Part shown: positions 24,780 through 34,897 of the stretch, in pieces | Layout of the letters: each line of letters opens with the position of its first letter | Numbering within the stretch: the first letter of the stretch is position 1 | Source of the DNA: Coniella vitis | Lineage: Eukaryota > Ascomycota > Sordariomycetes > Diaporthales > Schizoparmaceae | Assembly: GCA_011317545.1 (NCBI GenBank) | Contig: WUJK01000001.1 | Span: 1,178,001 to 1,242,000, forward strand | DNA: 64,000 nt | Direction: 5' to 3' | Program-made: the position numbers and the translations under genes | The notes under the pieces: generated by a model | The model's database searches: none | Told to the model about the DNA's origin: nothing | Seen by the model: the letters and a program-made list of their open reading frames with translations, nothing else

Positions 24780-25820
24780 CTAATACGCAGGGAGCTTCTT
24801 GCTAATCCAGTGGATGATTGCCTCTGACGTCTCCTCCGGCGCTTCCATGCCCACCCAGTGACCGGATTCGATGACGACTTCTGTGAGATCATCGCACTTC
24901 TCTCTCATGGGCTCCGCCAGCCTGGACAGAGTCGTGTCACATACGGAGTCCCATTTGGCGTGGATAAACAGCGTTGGAAATTTCAGCTGGCCATTGTTGG
25001 GGGCCCTCTCTGCGTAGGCTTTATTCGTCTCATGGTTGAGATAGTACGCATTCGGCCCTTCAAACCCATTCTTCTCAAACTCTGCGACCATGCGGTCAAA
25101 CGCGGGCTGATCATTGAGCTGGGCAAAGAGTGTAGTCTCGAACGGAGAGTCGGGCGCGGCGGCAAGACCTCCCCACCAGCCGCCATTCTTGCGGATTGTC
25201 GCCAAGAAACTCGGTTTCCCGTAGTTCTCTTCTGTTGCCTTGCGATACAGGAGCTTGAGCGTGCCGGGCACGTTGGCGTGTAGCTGCTCTGCACTCGCTT
25301 TGGGCTCTTCACGGTGCCATGCCTGGTAATCCCATTGTGCATAAGGGTACTCGTCTTTGGGATAAATGTCAAAGTTGGAGAGCGCCACCTCGCCCTCCAA
25401 GCCGTAGTCAAGCATCTTGTAGGGTACAGCAATAAACACGGCACCGACACAATGCTGCGGCTGCTGCGCCGCAAATGCGCTCACCAAGCCTGCGCCCCAG
25501 TCGTGGCCGATCCAGACAGCTTGCTCGCGGCCGAGATGTTTGAGCAGAGCGAGCATGTCCTGGACGTGGTGCTCCAGGGCATAGTCATCGGGGGCTGAAG
25601 GAACGCTGGAGCGACCGTACCCGCGCGTGTCCGGAGCGACGGTGTGAAAGCCCAGTGCAGCGAGAGCGAGGAGCTGGGGCTTCCAGGTCTCTCCGTTTGC
25701 GGGCCAGCCGTGGATGAAGATGAGGAGAGGGCCGTCTGGGCGGCCGGCGGACCAATAGAAGGTGGTCTTGTCCCCGCTATGCGTGAAGCTGTTTTCGCGC
25801 AATTCCGGGGTCGTCGTCAT
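24780..25820 (-). CDS. Alpha/beta hydrolase, epoxide-hydrolase-like
   Basis: Soluble alpha/beta-hydrolase of the epoxide hydrolase group, which opens epoxides to diols using an aspartate nucleophile. Single exon, 346 residues, typical length. The oxyanion motif HGWP is at residues 37-40, the nucleophile Asp107 lies in GHDWGAG, and the catalytic His321 lies in SGHWVGMEAPE. An Asp in KWDSVCD is the likely acid, and Tyr residues in the cap are candidates for substrate activation. Asp rather than Ser at the nucleophile position argues against an esterase; a haloalkane dehalogenase would also have Asp, but the WHREEP cap region and overall form fit epoxide hydrolases. The ATG at 25820 has AAG before it. 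No operon-like neighbours. Confidence 0.92.
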   Translation of the reverse strand: MTTTPELRENSFTHSGDKTTFYWSAGRPDGPLLIFIHGWPANGETWKPQLLALAALGFHTVAPDTRGYGRSSVPSAPDDYALEHHVQDMLALLKHLGREQAVWIGHDWGAGLVSAFAAQQPQHCVGAVFIAVPYKMLDYGLEGEVALSNFDIYPKDEYPYAQWDYQAWHREEPKASAEQLHANVPGTLKLLYRKATEENYGKPSFLATIRKNGGWWGGLAAAPDSPFETTLFAQLNDQPAFDRMVAEFEKNGFEGPNAYYLNHETNKAYAERAPNNGQLKFPTLFIHAKWDSVCDTTLSRLAEPMREKCDDLTEVVIESGHWVGMEAPEETSEAIIHWISKKLPAY

Positions 25821-27192
25821 CTTGAAGGCAGAGGCTCGATCTTGTTAAAGTCGCAACACAGTCTCAAATAGAGAGAGCATGGATTAGTTGAGAAGCGGTT
25901 GAAAGAGAAAGAATCGATCTGATATTTGAGCTCATGATTACGCACAAAAGTGCGGGGTGCTGACATGTGGGACAGTGCATCGATGATTGCGTGGCTCGTA
26001 AGCAAATGATAATGGATACGTGGACAGCCAATTTTGTTACAGCCCATATTATTGTTAATAGACCGGTAGCATTCGATGAGTCCACAAAAGGCCAGTGTGG
26101 ACTCAAGCTGACTGCTCATTAACTGAAATGTACCACTCTCGATTTTGCTTGCCCTGTTTGCTGTGCTGTCGAGTTTAGCCTCGAGCATTTGACTATACTT
26201 TACTTAGAGTGCTGATCGGATGGCTAGCATCGTGCGCAAAACAGCCCGAAGTGCTTTTGTTGATATCCGTCACTTATGGCATTATCCTTGTACAAAATGG
26301 CCGTGAATTCTATCCATATGCCTTGTCACAGATCGAGGATCATGTCTCTGTAGATCCTGCCTTGGAATAACTTCGTGTTTGTATTAGCGTATGCCCTGAC
26401 TTTTAGGGCCCCAGCCACTAAAAGCAGATACTATGTATAGACAGTAGATGGAAAAGTGGGGCACGCCTACGTTTTGCCATGTGAAGCCCTGTGCTGCCAG
26501 GCACCCGTAGTGGAGCTCTAGCACCCCTTCGGGCCCTTCCCCAGGCCTGCTTAGTGACAAAAACTCATCGCTTCAGGCTCTATACAAGCCATGAGCATAG
26601 CGCCGAGGGCGCAAGTACTTCTTATGCGGCCCAGTGGTTAAGTCGGGTCACTGGTCTGGCGCGTAGAGGAAATGAAGAGTCCTACCACCTCGTAACTGTA
26701 TCAATTTGGGGTGAGACTGATGATCAAATTTAACTATGTGATTGCGGACGAGAAGAGAGTATTCTCGAGTGTTGCAAATTTGGACCGTAGTATGCCGTAT
26801 ATTCCGGGCAGGCTTTGCGAGGTTCATATTTGGCTAATTGGTTGGCCTCGTGATTTTACTTTTTGTTTAACCAAGCCTTGGTCCTCGTTCCCACGATTTC
26901 ATTGCGGTTTGCTTGAGACTTTTTGAATCAACGACTTCCAACAAACTCACGACTCGAGTCAGTTGTTTGAAAATAACGGAAACGCTAAATCCTGCAAGGC
27001 CCATCAGCAGGAAAAGACAAATGCAGTATAGCACAACAGCTCCAACCTCCTCTTGCATGCATCATTCACCTTCTTTCTATCTACCGGCTATGCTTCCCAA
27101 TATCGAATGCGAACTCTACATCATCGCTTGGGCGCGTAGAAGAGCAGACTCCCCTTGCACGAGGCCGTACTTCATGAACAATCAGGACCGAG
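25821..27192. other. Intergenic; weak tRNA-like block near 26625
   Basis: No protein gene is supported. At about 26623-26640 the sequence GGCCCAGTGGTTAAG resembles the D-arm/A-box of Ser/Leu tRNAs, but no acceptor stem, anticodon arm or convincing B-box follows, so it is not called a tRNA. Confidence 0.45.
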
Positions 27193-27660
27193 TCAGTAAC
27201 TAGAGACTATCTGTTAGCAATGCTTTCCTCCCCGGGTAATTCGAGCTCCATCTCTTGGTGCTTTCCACCATATCGCTTGCTTACCTAGGAGGGCGTATAC
27301 CGCTATGGCAGAGAACTTCTTCATGGTTTCGAAGCGTGCCTTTACCCACACACGTGGCGCAAGCCCGCCAGGAGGCCATGTCACGGCCTGTGCCCAGGCA
27401 GTACTCGCAACGCGGCTGCGTCAAATCGGTCACGAGATTTTCGCAGACGCGACAATTGCGGTGGTAGTGGCCCTTCTTTCCACCACAGAAATTACATGTG
27501 GTTACTCTTATTGCTTGGTATATCCGTCCTCGCATAAACGATAGCCGCATTTGGTACACGCCGACGTGAGTAGAACTTGGCCGCCGCCGCCGCCGCTGCT
27601 GCTGCTGCTGCTCTCGCCTCCTTCTTTTGAAGAGCCACCAGTTTTCCGTGGCGATGACAT
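27193..27660 (-). CDS. Small Cys-rich (CxxCxGxG-type) protein, probably frameshifted
   Basis: Small protein with DnaJ-like zinc-binding cysteine pairs, CNFCGG, CRVCEN, CEYCLGTG and CATCVGKG. The likely start is the ATG at 27660, giving MSSPRKTGG followed by Ser and Gly runs encoded by a trinucleotide repeat, then CTKCGYRLCEDGYTKQ. There the frame stops (TAA near 27510); the Cys-rich part continues in the -1 frame from about 27505. No GT-AG pair of acceptable length joins the frames without deleting the first Cys pair, so a 1-nt deletion or a base error is likely. At the 3' end AG|GTAAGC..GCTAAC..CTCTAG suggests a last intron (27276-27203), with a stop at 27195-27193; without it the frame ends at 27281. 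Function unknown. Confidence 0.55.
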
Positions 27661-28479
27661 GGTAGGCTATTGCTGAAGTAGAGAGTGGAAAGTCTGTTTT
27701 GGTTGCGTTCTTATCCCCGTTGACACAGAGGTAAAGAGGGCGTTGATCTTGGCAAATCGGGACTCGACAACATTGTTTGCTGTTGGGGCCGGATTAGTCG
27801 TTGTCGGGGATCACTCGAGTTTACTTGTTTTCCATAGCATAGTATTTATTGCCGAGATTAAGGGCTCATAGCGAATTGCCCTCTTATATACTACATGTAC
27901 ATCAAACTCGAGTCACCATAAAGCCAGCCGCCAACGGGGCGTGGTGACAATTAGAACCTGGTGATGAAAAATATATTTGAACCACTGAACGTCAACCAAC
28001 AAGGTTGTGACTGATATCGCTTTGGTATACTTTATAAGCACTGCCTCAATATATGCGTTTCAGAAATGCGGATCTGTATGATATTGTGGGTCATGACCAC
28101 GGAGCACGGCATGGAGGCGCCGAAGATATATATTTATCCCGCTCTTTGGAAAGATCATCAGAGATGGTTAGCCATCTCTACATGTGAGGTTACTCCAGTC
28201 TGACTAGTAATGGGCAGTGGTCATTTGCATCGCGTTCCCAAATCCCTAGAGAATTCAACATGCGTAATCCTAACAAAGCAAACAATAGTGGAAGAGGCAC
28301 AGATTCCGTTGTCGCGCTACTACAAGCAGAATGATGAAGATGATATATTCGAGGTGAAAAGATTGACGTTATTGTTGCGTATTAAGGGTTGCTCTATATA
28401 AGTATATTATAACAGGTAATTGTCGGAAAGCAATGCTGGGCGGTATTGAGATAATCCTCCAATGATGAAGGAAAGCAAA
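27661..28479. other. Intergenic, nothing recognised
   Basis: Spacer between the laccase 3' end and the small Cys-rich gene. No further gene supported. Confidence 0.5.
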
Positions 28480-31010
28480 TCAAATTCCCGAATCATCCTG
28501 CACAATGCCATCTGCGGCAACATAGGCATTCCAGTTTGTGCAGGTGTCCTTGATGTACTCATCATCCTGGAGAGCGTTAATCTCAGACTCCCGCTCGACG
28601 AGCTGCAATGCGAATCCCTCAGCAGCGTGCCATGCAATGTGACCTGGGAGTAACAGGAAGCGTTAGCGTATGAGTAGGAACCCTCAGAGCATACTAGACT
28701 CACAGTGCATAATCCACGCTCCGGGGTTATCAGTCCTCCATGCGAGGGCCAGCCAGCCAACTGCTGGAAGCATGGCCACATCGCGACGGGGCGCCCCGAC
28801 TGTCTGGAGGGCAGTCGTGTTGGTATACGTCCCGGTGCCGGAGCCAAGCACCCAGAAGTCGTGGCCGTGTAGGTGGATGGGATGAGCTTGGTTGAAATCG
28901 GTCTACCAGAAGTTAGTCGTCGGGAGCGAAAGGGTTATGGGCATGGACAGGAGCTGAACTAACGTGGATAATCATCATCACCCACTCATCCGCGTTGGGC
29001 AGAGACCAGACGTGCTCCGCAGAAGTCCATGTATCATTACCATCCGCAATGGCTAGAGTGGTGGGATAGTCCCACTCGGAGACAAAAGAAACCGCGTTCA
29101 TGGTCCATTCAATAACGGTACCGAACCCAAGTGTGGCAAGTTCATCATCTTGAGATACAACAGTGCCTACATCCATCGCCAGGTATGGAACAAGGTCGGA
29201 TGACGCCTCATCTAGGCAGGAATCGACTAGAGTGCTGTAGGCGGTTGACGTCGGGTCGGCTGTCGAAGAGCTGTCGTACCGAACGATTCCGAGAATGTTG
29301 TTGACGTTTCCATTGTCCGAACAAGACTCTTGTGGGATAGCTCGCAGCCAGAAGTCCCCCGTCGTCGCAGTAGCAGTAACAATAATGTCGTATCGCTGGC
29401 CCATACCGATGCTCAGATCTGTGGTGGTGTAGGGTACGATCGGGACGAAGTCGCTTGCAATCACCTCCAACGTGTGGTTGTCGATAGTGAAGCGGAAGTG
29501 CGTGTCAGCAGCACCATTCACAAGGCGGATGCGGTATCGTGTACCGGCCACAAAGTTGGTCTCAAAACGTGAGCCAACCACTACACCGTCAGTGCCATTC
29601 CAGACATTTGTACCGTTGATCAGGCAGTTGGGCATCGTGGGCGGACCAGTTGTCGCAGCTTGCTGCGCGAGGATATCCGCAGACTGATGCGACCAATCGT
29701 TTAGGAAAATGTGGCCAAGATCCTCATCATAGTTTGCGGTGGCGGGGCCATTGATGAGTATTCCCCCAAAAACACCATCCCAAGCCTGCACAGAGAAATG
29801 GGAATGATACCAGCTGCTTCCGTATTGGACTGCACGCCACTTGTATGTCTGAGTATCACCAGGGGCGATAGGGCACTGTGTCACCGAAGGGACACCGTCC
29901 ATATACTGTAGTGTCCTTATTAGTTTCGAACATTGTCAAGATTCATGTATGAGCAGCCCCGAGGAGGGGGTCTGAATATGATGAATGTCGGGAGGAAGGT
30001 CAAAAAAAAAAAAGATTTCTCACATTTGTATAATTCTGGCGGATACCATGCCAGTGGATTGTGCTTCCATTGTTGGCCATGTTGTTGGTCACATGGACGG
30101 TAATCTCGTCACCCCAGTCGGCGATGATAGTAGGCCCTGGGATAGAGCCATTGACGGCGAGAACCATGCGCTCAACGCCGTCAGGAGCTGCAGTGATGTT
30201 TTCGACATTGAACCAATACTCGCGTGTCACTCCAGTATCCGGCACGATATCGTAGTAGTTTGTAGAAACATTGTAATCACCCCAGCACGATCGATCAGAC
30301 GCGCTATTGATGCATGACGCGGTGGCGTTTGTAACAGCTGACGAAGTGATGGTTGCGGAGGTACTAGTAGTACTAGAGTACGTGGTCGTTGTTGGTGAAG
30401 TAGCTGTGAAGGCACGGGTGGTGGAAGAGGAGGCGAACGCTGAGGATGAGATAGTAGAGGACAAAGAACTAGACAATGTGCTCTGTGAACTGCTGCTGCT
30501 CTTTGTGCCTGAAGTTGACAGACCTGTTGCGCGTTGTGTAGATGTGGAAGAGGACTGAGCAACAGAAAGCGCCTGAACAGTCGAGGACGTCTTAGCTGTC
30601 GATGAAGCTTTGGCGGTGGAAGACGAAACGATACTGGAGATTATTGTTGAGGTGATATGAGCAGCGCAAGAGTCGGCATTTTTGCGGCGTGCTTCGGCGG
30701 AGGAACAGTCAACGCCGTGATTTGTGTCAGGTTTGGCAACTGCACCCAAGTTTTCAGGATGGGTGGAAATGCCCAAGGCGCCAGGCTGAACTGCCTTGCC
30801 CAAGCTATTAGCATGAATAGCCTCGCCTAATCTTTGGCCATTTGTACTCTTGCCTAGAGTTGCCTTGCCCGAGCTACCAGCATGAGCAACATCGCCTAAC
30901 CTTACGGCATCTGTACCCTTGCCTAGAGCTGCCTTGCCCAAATCCTGAGGGTGAGCGGGTGCACCCAAGACACCGGTGAGGGCTATCAAAACCCAAAGAT
31001 GCAAAATCAT
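28480..31010 (-). CDS. Secreted laccase (multicopper oxidase) with long N-terminal extension
   Basis: Copper oxidase that oxidises phenolics with reduction of O2 to water, secreted. Four exons, 31010-30024, 29905-28964, 28902-28704 and 28643-28480, give 763 residues; usual ascomycete laccases have about 580-620. The four copper motifs are complete: HWH (319-321), HSH (363-365), HPIHLH (650-655) and HCHIAWH (709-715). The residue ten after the blue-copper Cys710 is Phe720. The chain ends DSGI, the C-terminal tail typical of ascomycete laccases. The N-terminus is a signal peptide (LWVLIALTGVLGAPA), then roughly 23-residue repeats of the form LGKAxLGKxTxxxRLG, then a Ser/Thr-rich stretch at about residues 115-245, before the first cupredoxin domain. 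An upstream in-frame TTG is not used; the ATG at 31010 gives the signal peptide. Confidence 0.93.
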
Positions 31011-32330
31011 GATCAAGTTTCAAACGAGTGTGATGAGCGGAGAAAGAGAATGATGGCAGAAGATAATAGAAAGATAAAGTAATGCTCATCGTGAGCGGTT
31101 GAGATGTAATATAATGTGTGCGCAGACACTAGACGTCTACTTTTTGCGTCTTGAGCAACCCTCATCAGGACCGAGGCTAGTTCGAGCAGCAAGATCCCGA
31201 AGAGACCTCGTACAGTGTCAGCAAAGATGCCAACGCACAGACTGCGCAAAGCATATTGGCCTTTATCTGCAAGCTGTCACGGCATTCTTTTTGGCAGAGG
31301 AAGGGGGAGAGAGAGAGAGAGAGAGAGAGAGACGATCCCGTATGGTGAGGACTGCTAGGGCTCTAGTGCGCACTGACAGCTCCTCGATATAGATTTCTAT
31401 GAGTCGTCTAGGCCTCCTCACACACTCGATAACGCGTAAGCGTTATACTGACATAGACCCATCATAGAGATTTGCCGTCTGGCCATATGACCGAGAACCC
31501 TGCTGTTCTGGATGCTCTAACAATCTCATAGAGTCGGACTAGTTTTCCATGGCACAGCGCCATTGCAATGGTCGTTCTTGTAGAATCGTTCTGGCCGCCA
31601 TTTGATTGCATGCTGCTGTCCGTCGGCGAGCGGATAGCAATGCCCCAAGTTGAGGACAAATTTCGGACCTTGTTCATGGTTATTGATTCCGTTCTATAGC
31701 AGAATACGCTCACGTTACCCGGAACAGAAAGCCCATTCCTCGAAACAGAATTAATTATCTTTTCAAACTCACAAAACACCTGTTCACGACCGCGCTCTTA
31801 GCACCTTGTAGCGCTTTGGTCTGTCTAGCGCGTGGGCTCTTGTTGTTTGATGAAACGTTTGCTTCGTAAGATAAATCAACAAAACGGCCCTGGATGAGAA
31901 TTCGTAGTGCTGCTATGGATCACAACCTTTTGACTATTTGTGGATACTGAATACAGGAACTAAACTTGCTAAGGTAAAGCCACAGGTCCGCACGGTACAG
32001 ACGCGTCAGCATATTTAGCGCGCACAGGCGGGTGGCTTTCGCGGCTTCGGGGTCCGTGCATACTCTTTGCTCACCTCTGGCAGGTATGTCGAAGATACGA
32101 GATGTTGATATTAGCCGCTCTCTTACAAGAGCATAGAAGGTCCCTTTGTTGTTCGTTCTTGTGCACACGGGATAACAGCGAATTCGCGGAATCCACGTCG
32201 TGCTGTCGCTCGTTTCGGTAAACCAAAATACCACGGTGCTCTCTTCGCTACTTACTACAATTGTCTGCTTGCAAAATCACATTCATTACTCTTTCTTTTT
32301 TTTTTCTGAACAAGAAGTTATTCGATCACA
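31011..32330. other. Divergent intergenic region with GA microsatellite
   Basis: Promoter region shared by the laccase (minus) and the small secreted protein (plus). A (GA)n microsatellite lies at about 31309-31333. A pyrimidine-rich run (TTTCTTTTTTTTTTCTG) ends about 30 bp before the downstream ATG, as often seen in highly expressed fungal genes. No other gene is supported. Confidence 0.5.
31309..31333. repeat. (GA)n microsatellite
   Basis: A perfect GA dinucleotide run about 300 bp upstream of the laccase start codon. Confidence 0.9.
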
Positions 32331-32938
32331 ATGCGGTGCTCCTCTTTCCTTTCATTCTTTTTCCTGCCAAGCGCTCTGGCAATTCCAGGGCACTTGGCTT
32401 CCAAGCGCGCCGGCGCCTCAAATGCAACGCTCTACGCGTACGGTGCCGACATCTCTGGGAATGCTGTGCTGTATAACGCAGACGACGGTGGGTAACCTGG
32501 ATACTTGACTCCTGTATGATAAGGTGCCTTTTGCTAAAGGCAAAAAAAGGAAAACTCTACGTTACCGCATCCAGCACCACGCCCACGGGGCTTCACGCCA
32601 TCACATGGGACATTCCCGCGTTGTCGACAGCAGCATCAACACCCACGACTGGTTACATGGCCAATGGAATCTCACCTGGCAAGCTCGGTCTCGACACCGC
32701 GAGCACGAGTGAGGGCGAAGTCAGTGTTTCAGCAAACGGCACGACGGGCATTGCGCTCTACGGCAAGCAACTGGTATACGTTTCTGGCTCTCAGTTCGAA
32801 GCAAAGTTCTGGGCCAAGAAAGTCAAACTTGACGGGAGCGATGCTTATGTGCTTACCTGGAACGTGGATAATGTGGCTGCAGAAGACACAACGCCCGTCA
32901 ACATCAAGACCGACGCCCCGGCTTCTGTTTCCAATTAG
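32331..32938 (+). CDS. Small secreted protein of unknown function
   Basis: Two exons, 32331-32487 and 32550-32938, with a 62-nt intron (GTGGGT..AAAAAAAG), give 181 residues. The first 17 residues are a clear signal peptide (hydrophobic run FLSFFFLPSALA), followed by a Lys-Arg at 25-26 that could be a Kex2 site. The mature part is rich in Ser, Thr, Gly and Ala with alternating hydrophobics (LYAYGADISGNAVLY, KLYVTASS, YVLTWNVDN), suggesting an all-beta fold. It has essentially no cysteines after the signal peptide, unlike most Cys-rich effectors. The second splice choice, leaving DDGKLYV, keeps the frame. I do not recognise the family. It is divergent from the laccase. Confidence 0.78.
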
Positions 32939-33606
32939 CCTTGCTTTTCCATGTGGAGCTTATTCTAACAGCTAGGAAGCCAGGCGAATCTGTTGATGAA
33001 CGTTGTGTTATGGACATGCTATTACGTTTGTCAACAATGATGATTCGACTTGTTAATCTTGATATTAGTTCTGCTCATTACGAATCACATCGAGCATTAC
33101 TGTGATTTCTCTCGAAACCATAATGAAGCTCAGACTTTCTGATTGAATGCGGGCAAATTTATGATACATGTACTTTATTTAATATTCAGAAGTGTGAAAT
33201 TGTGACGATTGAGCGCACGAAATCCAGGGGATCACATATCATCCGTTTGTGTTTGTATCCATCCAGGCTTATAACCAAGAAAAAGAGATTGCAACAGGGC
33301 TTAGTCATCTGTTGAAACAGATGGATGTAACAAAAGAGAATGTTCTGCTTATGTAAAGCATACTGTTGCGCTGACATAATGCTTTTTGGGTTAGGGTCAA
33401 AGCCACTGTCATATATATTGACGTCCCGTCCCGTCCGGCGGCTTAGCCCCTGTAACGTGATTCTAGAAAAAACATCGCTTGCTTTACCCCGGCCACCGTG
33501 GGCACCAGAGACAGACATAGCATTATCGACATCTTCTCAGCTTTGTATTGTTTCATCCAATACAGCTATCGCACCAAGTCTGCAGATATCCTCTCTGCCT
33601 ATCGCT
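32939..33606. other. Intergenic, nothing recognised
   Basis: Spacer between the small secreted protein and gene A of the duplicated module. No supported feature. Confidence 0.5.
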
Positions 33607-34717
33607 ATGGCAGCCTCCCGCGATCCCTCCAATGGCCATGGGGCCTCTTTGGGACTTCATCTGAAGTCCCCAGACGACCCTTTTGTGCGCGGGTATGTCG
33701 CGACCACGATGCAGAATGCGTTCCGCGACGGTCTTTCGGTGTTGCATTCCCCGGCAGCTTTTACGATGGCTTGAGGACATCGTCCGTGTCCTGCAGAGAA
33801 TGCATTCGACCGTCAACACCATCGAAGCGGTGAATGACTCCCAGCTGTCGGCCATTACGACGTTTCGAGCGGCCCTGCTCCTGTGGATCGGCATCACTGT
33901 CGGCCCCGCCATGGAGATCCTAGATGGGAAGTTGGAGAATAAAGACCAAAACTCTTTCCAACAACTGCACGATCAAGTAGCAGACTAGTGTGCTGTGCTT
34001 CACCAAGAGCAACAAGGAAGTCCGCAGTCGGCCGCAACGCAACTCCTCGCACCTCTCTTCCAGCACTTCCTCGCCGCGCTTTATACAGGGCAACGCGAGC
34101 AGGGCCAGCTCGGCCGCTTTGTCCAAGGATTGCCGGAAAAGGCCCCTATTCTGCCAGAAAGTTGTTTCTTGTGCGACTGTGCCTCTGGCAATCAAACCAT
34201 TCAGCTTGTGGGAGCAAGCGCCGAAGATTGGTTCCGGAATCTGAAAGCCAGCGGGCGAGTGCGAATACCGACTCCCGTCAAAGATATCGGCAAGATGCTA
34301 AAGGACGTGCGGTATCATTGGGTTGCGTCGAGACTAGTCAATTCTGCAGCCTACGACGAAATCGCGAGGGTACGAGATGCGGGGACTTGCATCATGGAAT
34401 TCTAGAAGGAGGACCAGCAGCAGGGATCAAGTTTTGCTAAACACAAAACTCGCGTCATAAGCAGAATAAGGGCGATGCGACCAGATCTGGACGATGTCGT
34501 CTCCAGCCAGCCGACCCACCATGCTACCATTCTCAGCGGCCGAAACGGAAAGCCGAAACCGAGATGTGCCAAGTGTCAGATACTGTGTGAGAGAAAGCTG
34601 GACCCAGAGTTGGAAAGGATCGAAGCCGAGCAAGCAGGCAAAACTGTCCTCGCCTGCAATTCGACCGGTCTGTCCTGTGGCGAGGACATCGGAGTGGCTT
34701 TGTGTGTCCTGCGCTAA
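33607..34717 (+). pseudogene. Gene A of duplicated A-B module (frameshifted copy)
   Basis: Unrecognised protein, paralogous over its length to gene A' at 62118-63335. It starts MAASRDP at 33607 and runs parallel to A' (DPFVRGY..FRDGLSVL against DPQVRGF..FRHVFEVL). The frame is then lost near 33757 and resumes one base later at RWLEDIVRVLQ. From there one frame carries PLFQHFLAALY, CFLCDCA, DWFRNL and KDVRYHWVASRL, all matched in A'. A TAG at 33986 may be removed by a 51-nt intron at 33977-34027. A second TAG at 34403 lies exactly where A' has one; a GTACGA donor sits 36 nt before it. The C-terminus has RCAKCQILCERK and GLSCGEDIGVALC, possibly zinc-binding. Function unknown. Frameshift or sequence error cannot be told apart. 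Confidence 0.7.
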
Positions 34718-34897
34718 TATGGCTTGGAGGGGGAAGGCGGGTTCAGGATTTCTTTTTTGCGCAAGACCATGGAGCAGTATACTTGGAAGCAAATAGGAGC
34801 TACAGATATTTCCGAAGCTCTAGTATTAAATTGGATCAACGGGATGAGTCTCGAGCACTGCAGAACAGTGTAACCTGATACTATGATGATGGTGCAT

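Noticed and set aside
33693..33757. Intron with a strong GTATGT donor in gene A
   Set aside because: Splicing it moves into a frame that stops soon after and deletes residues homologous to A'; a frameshift explains the data better.
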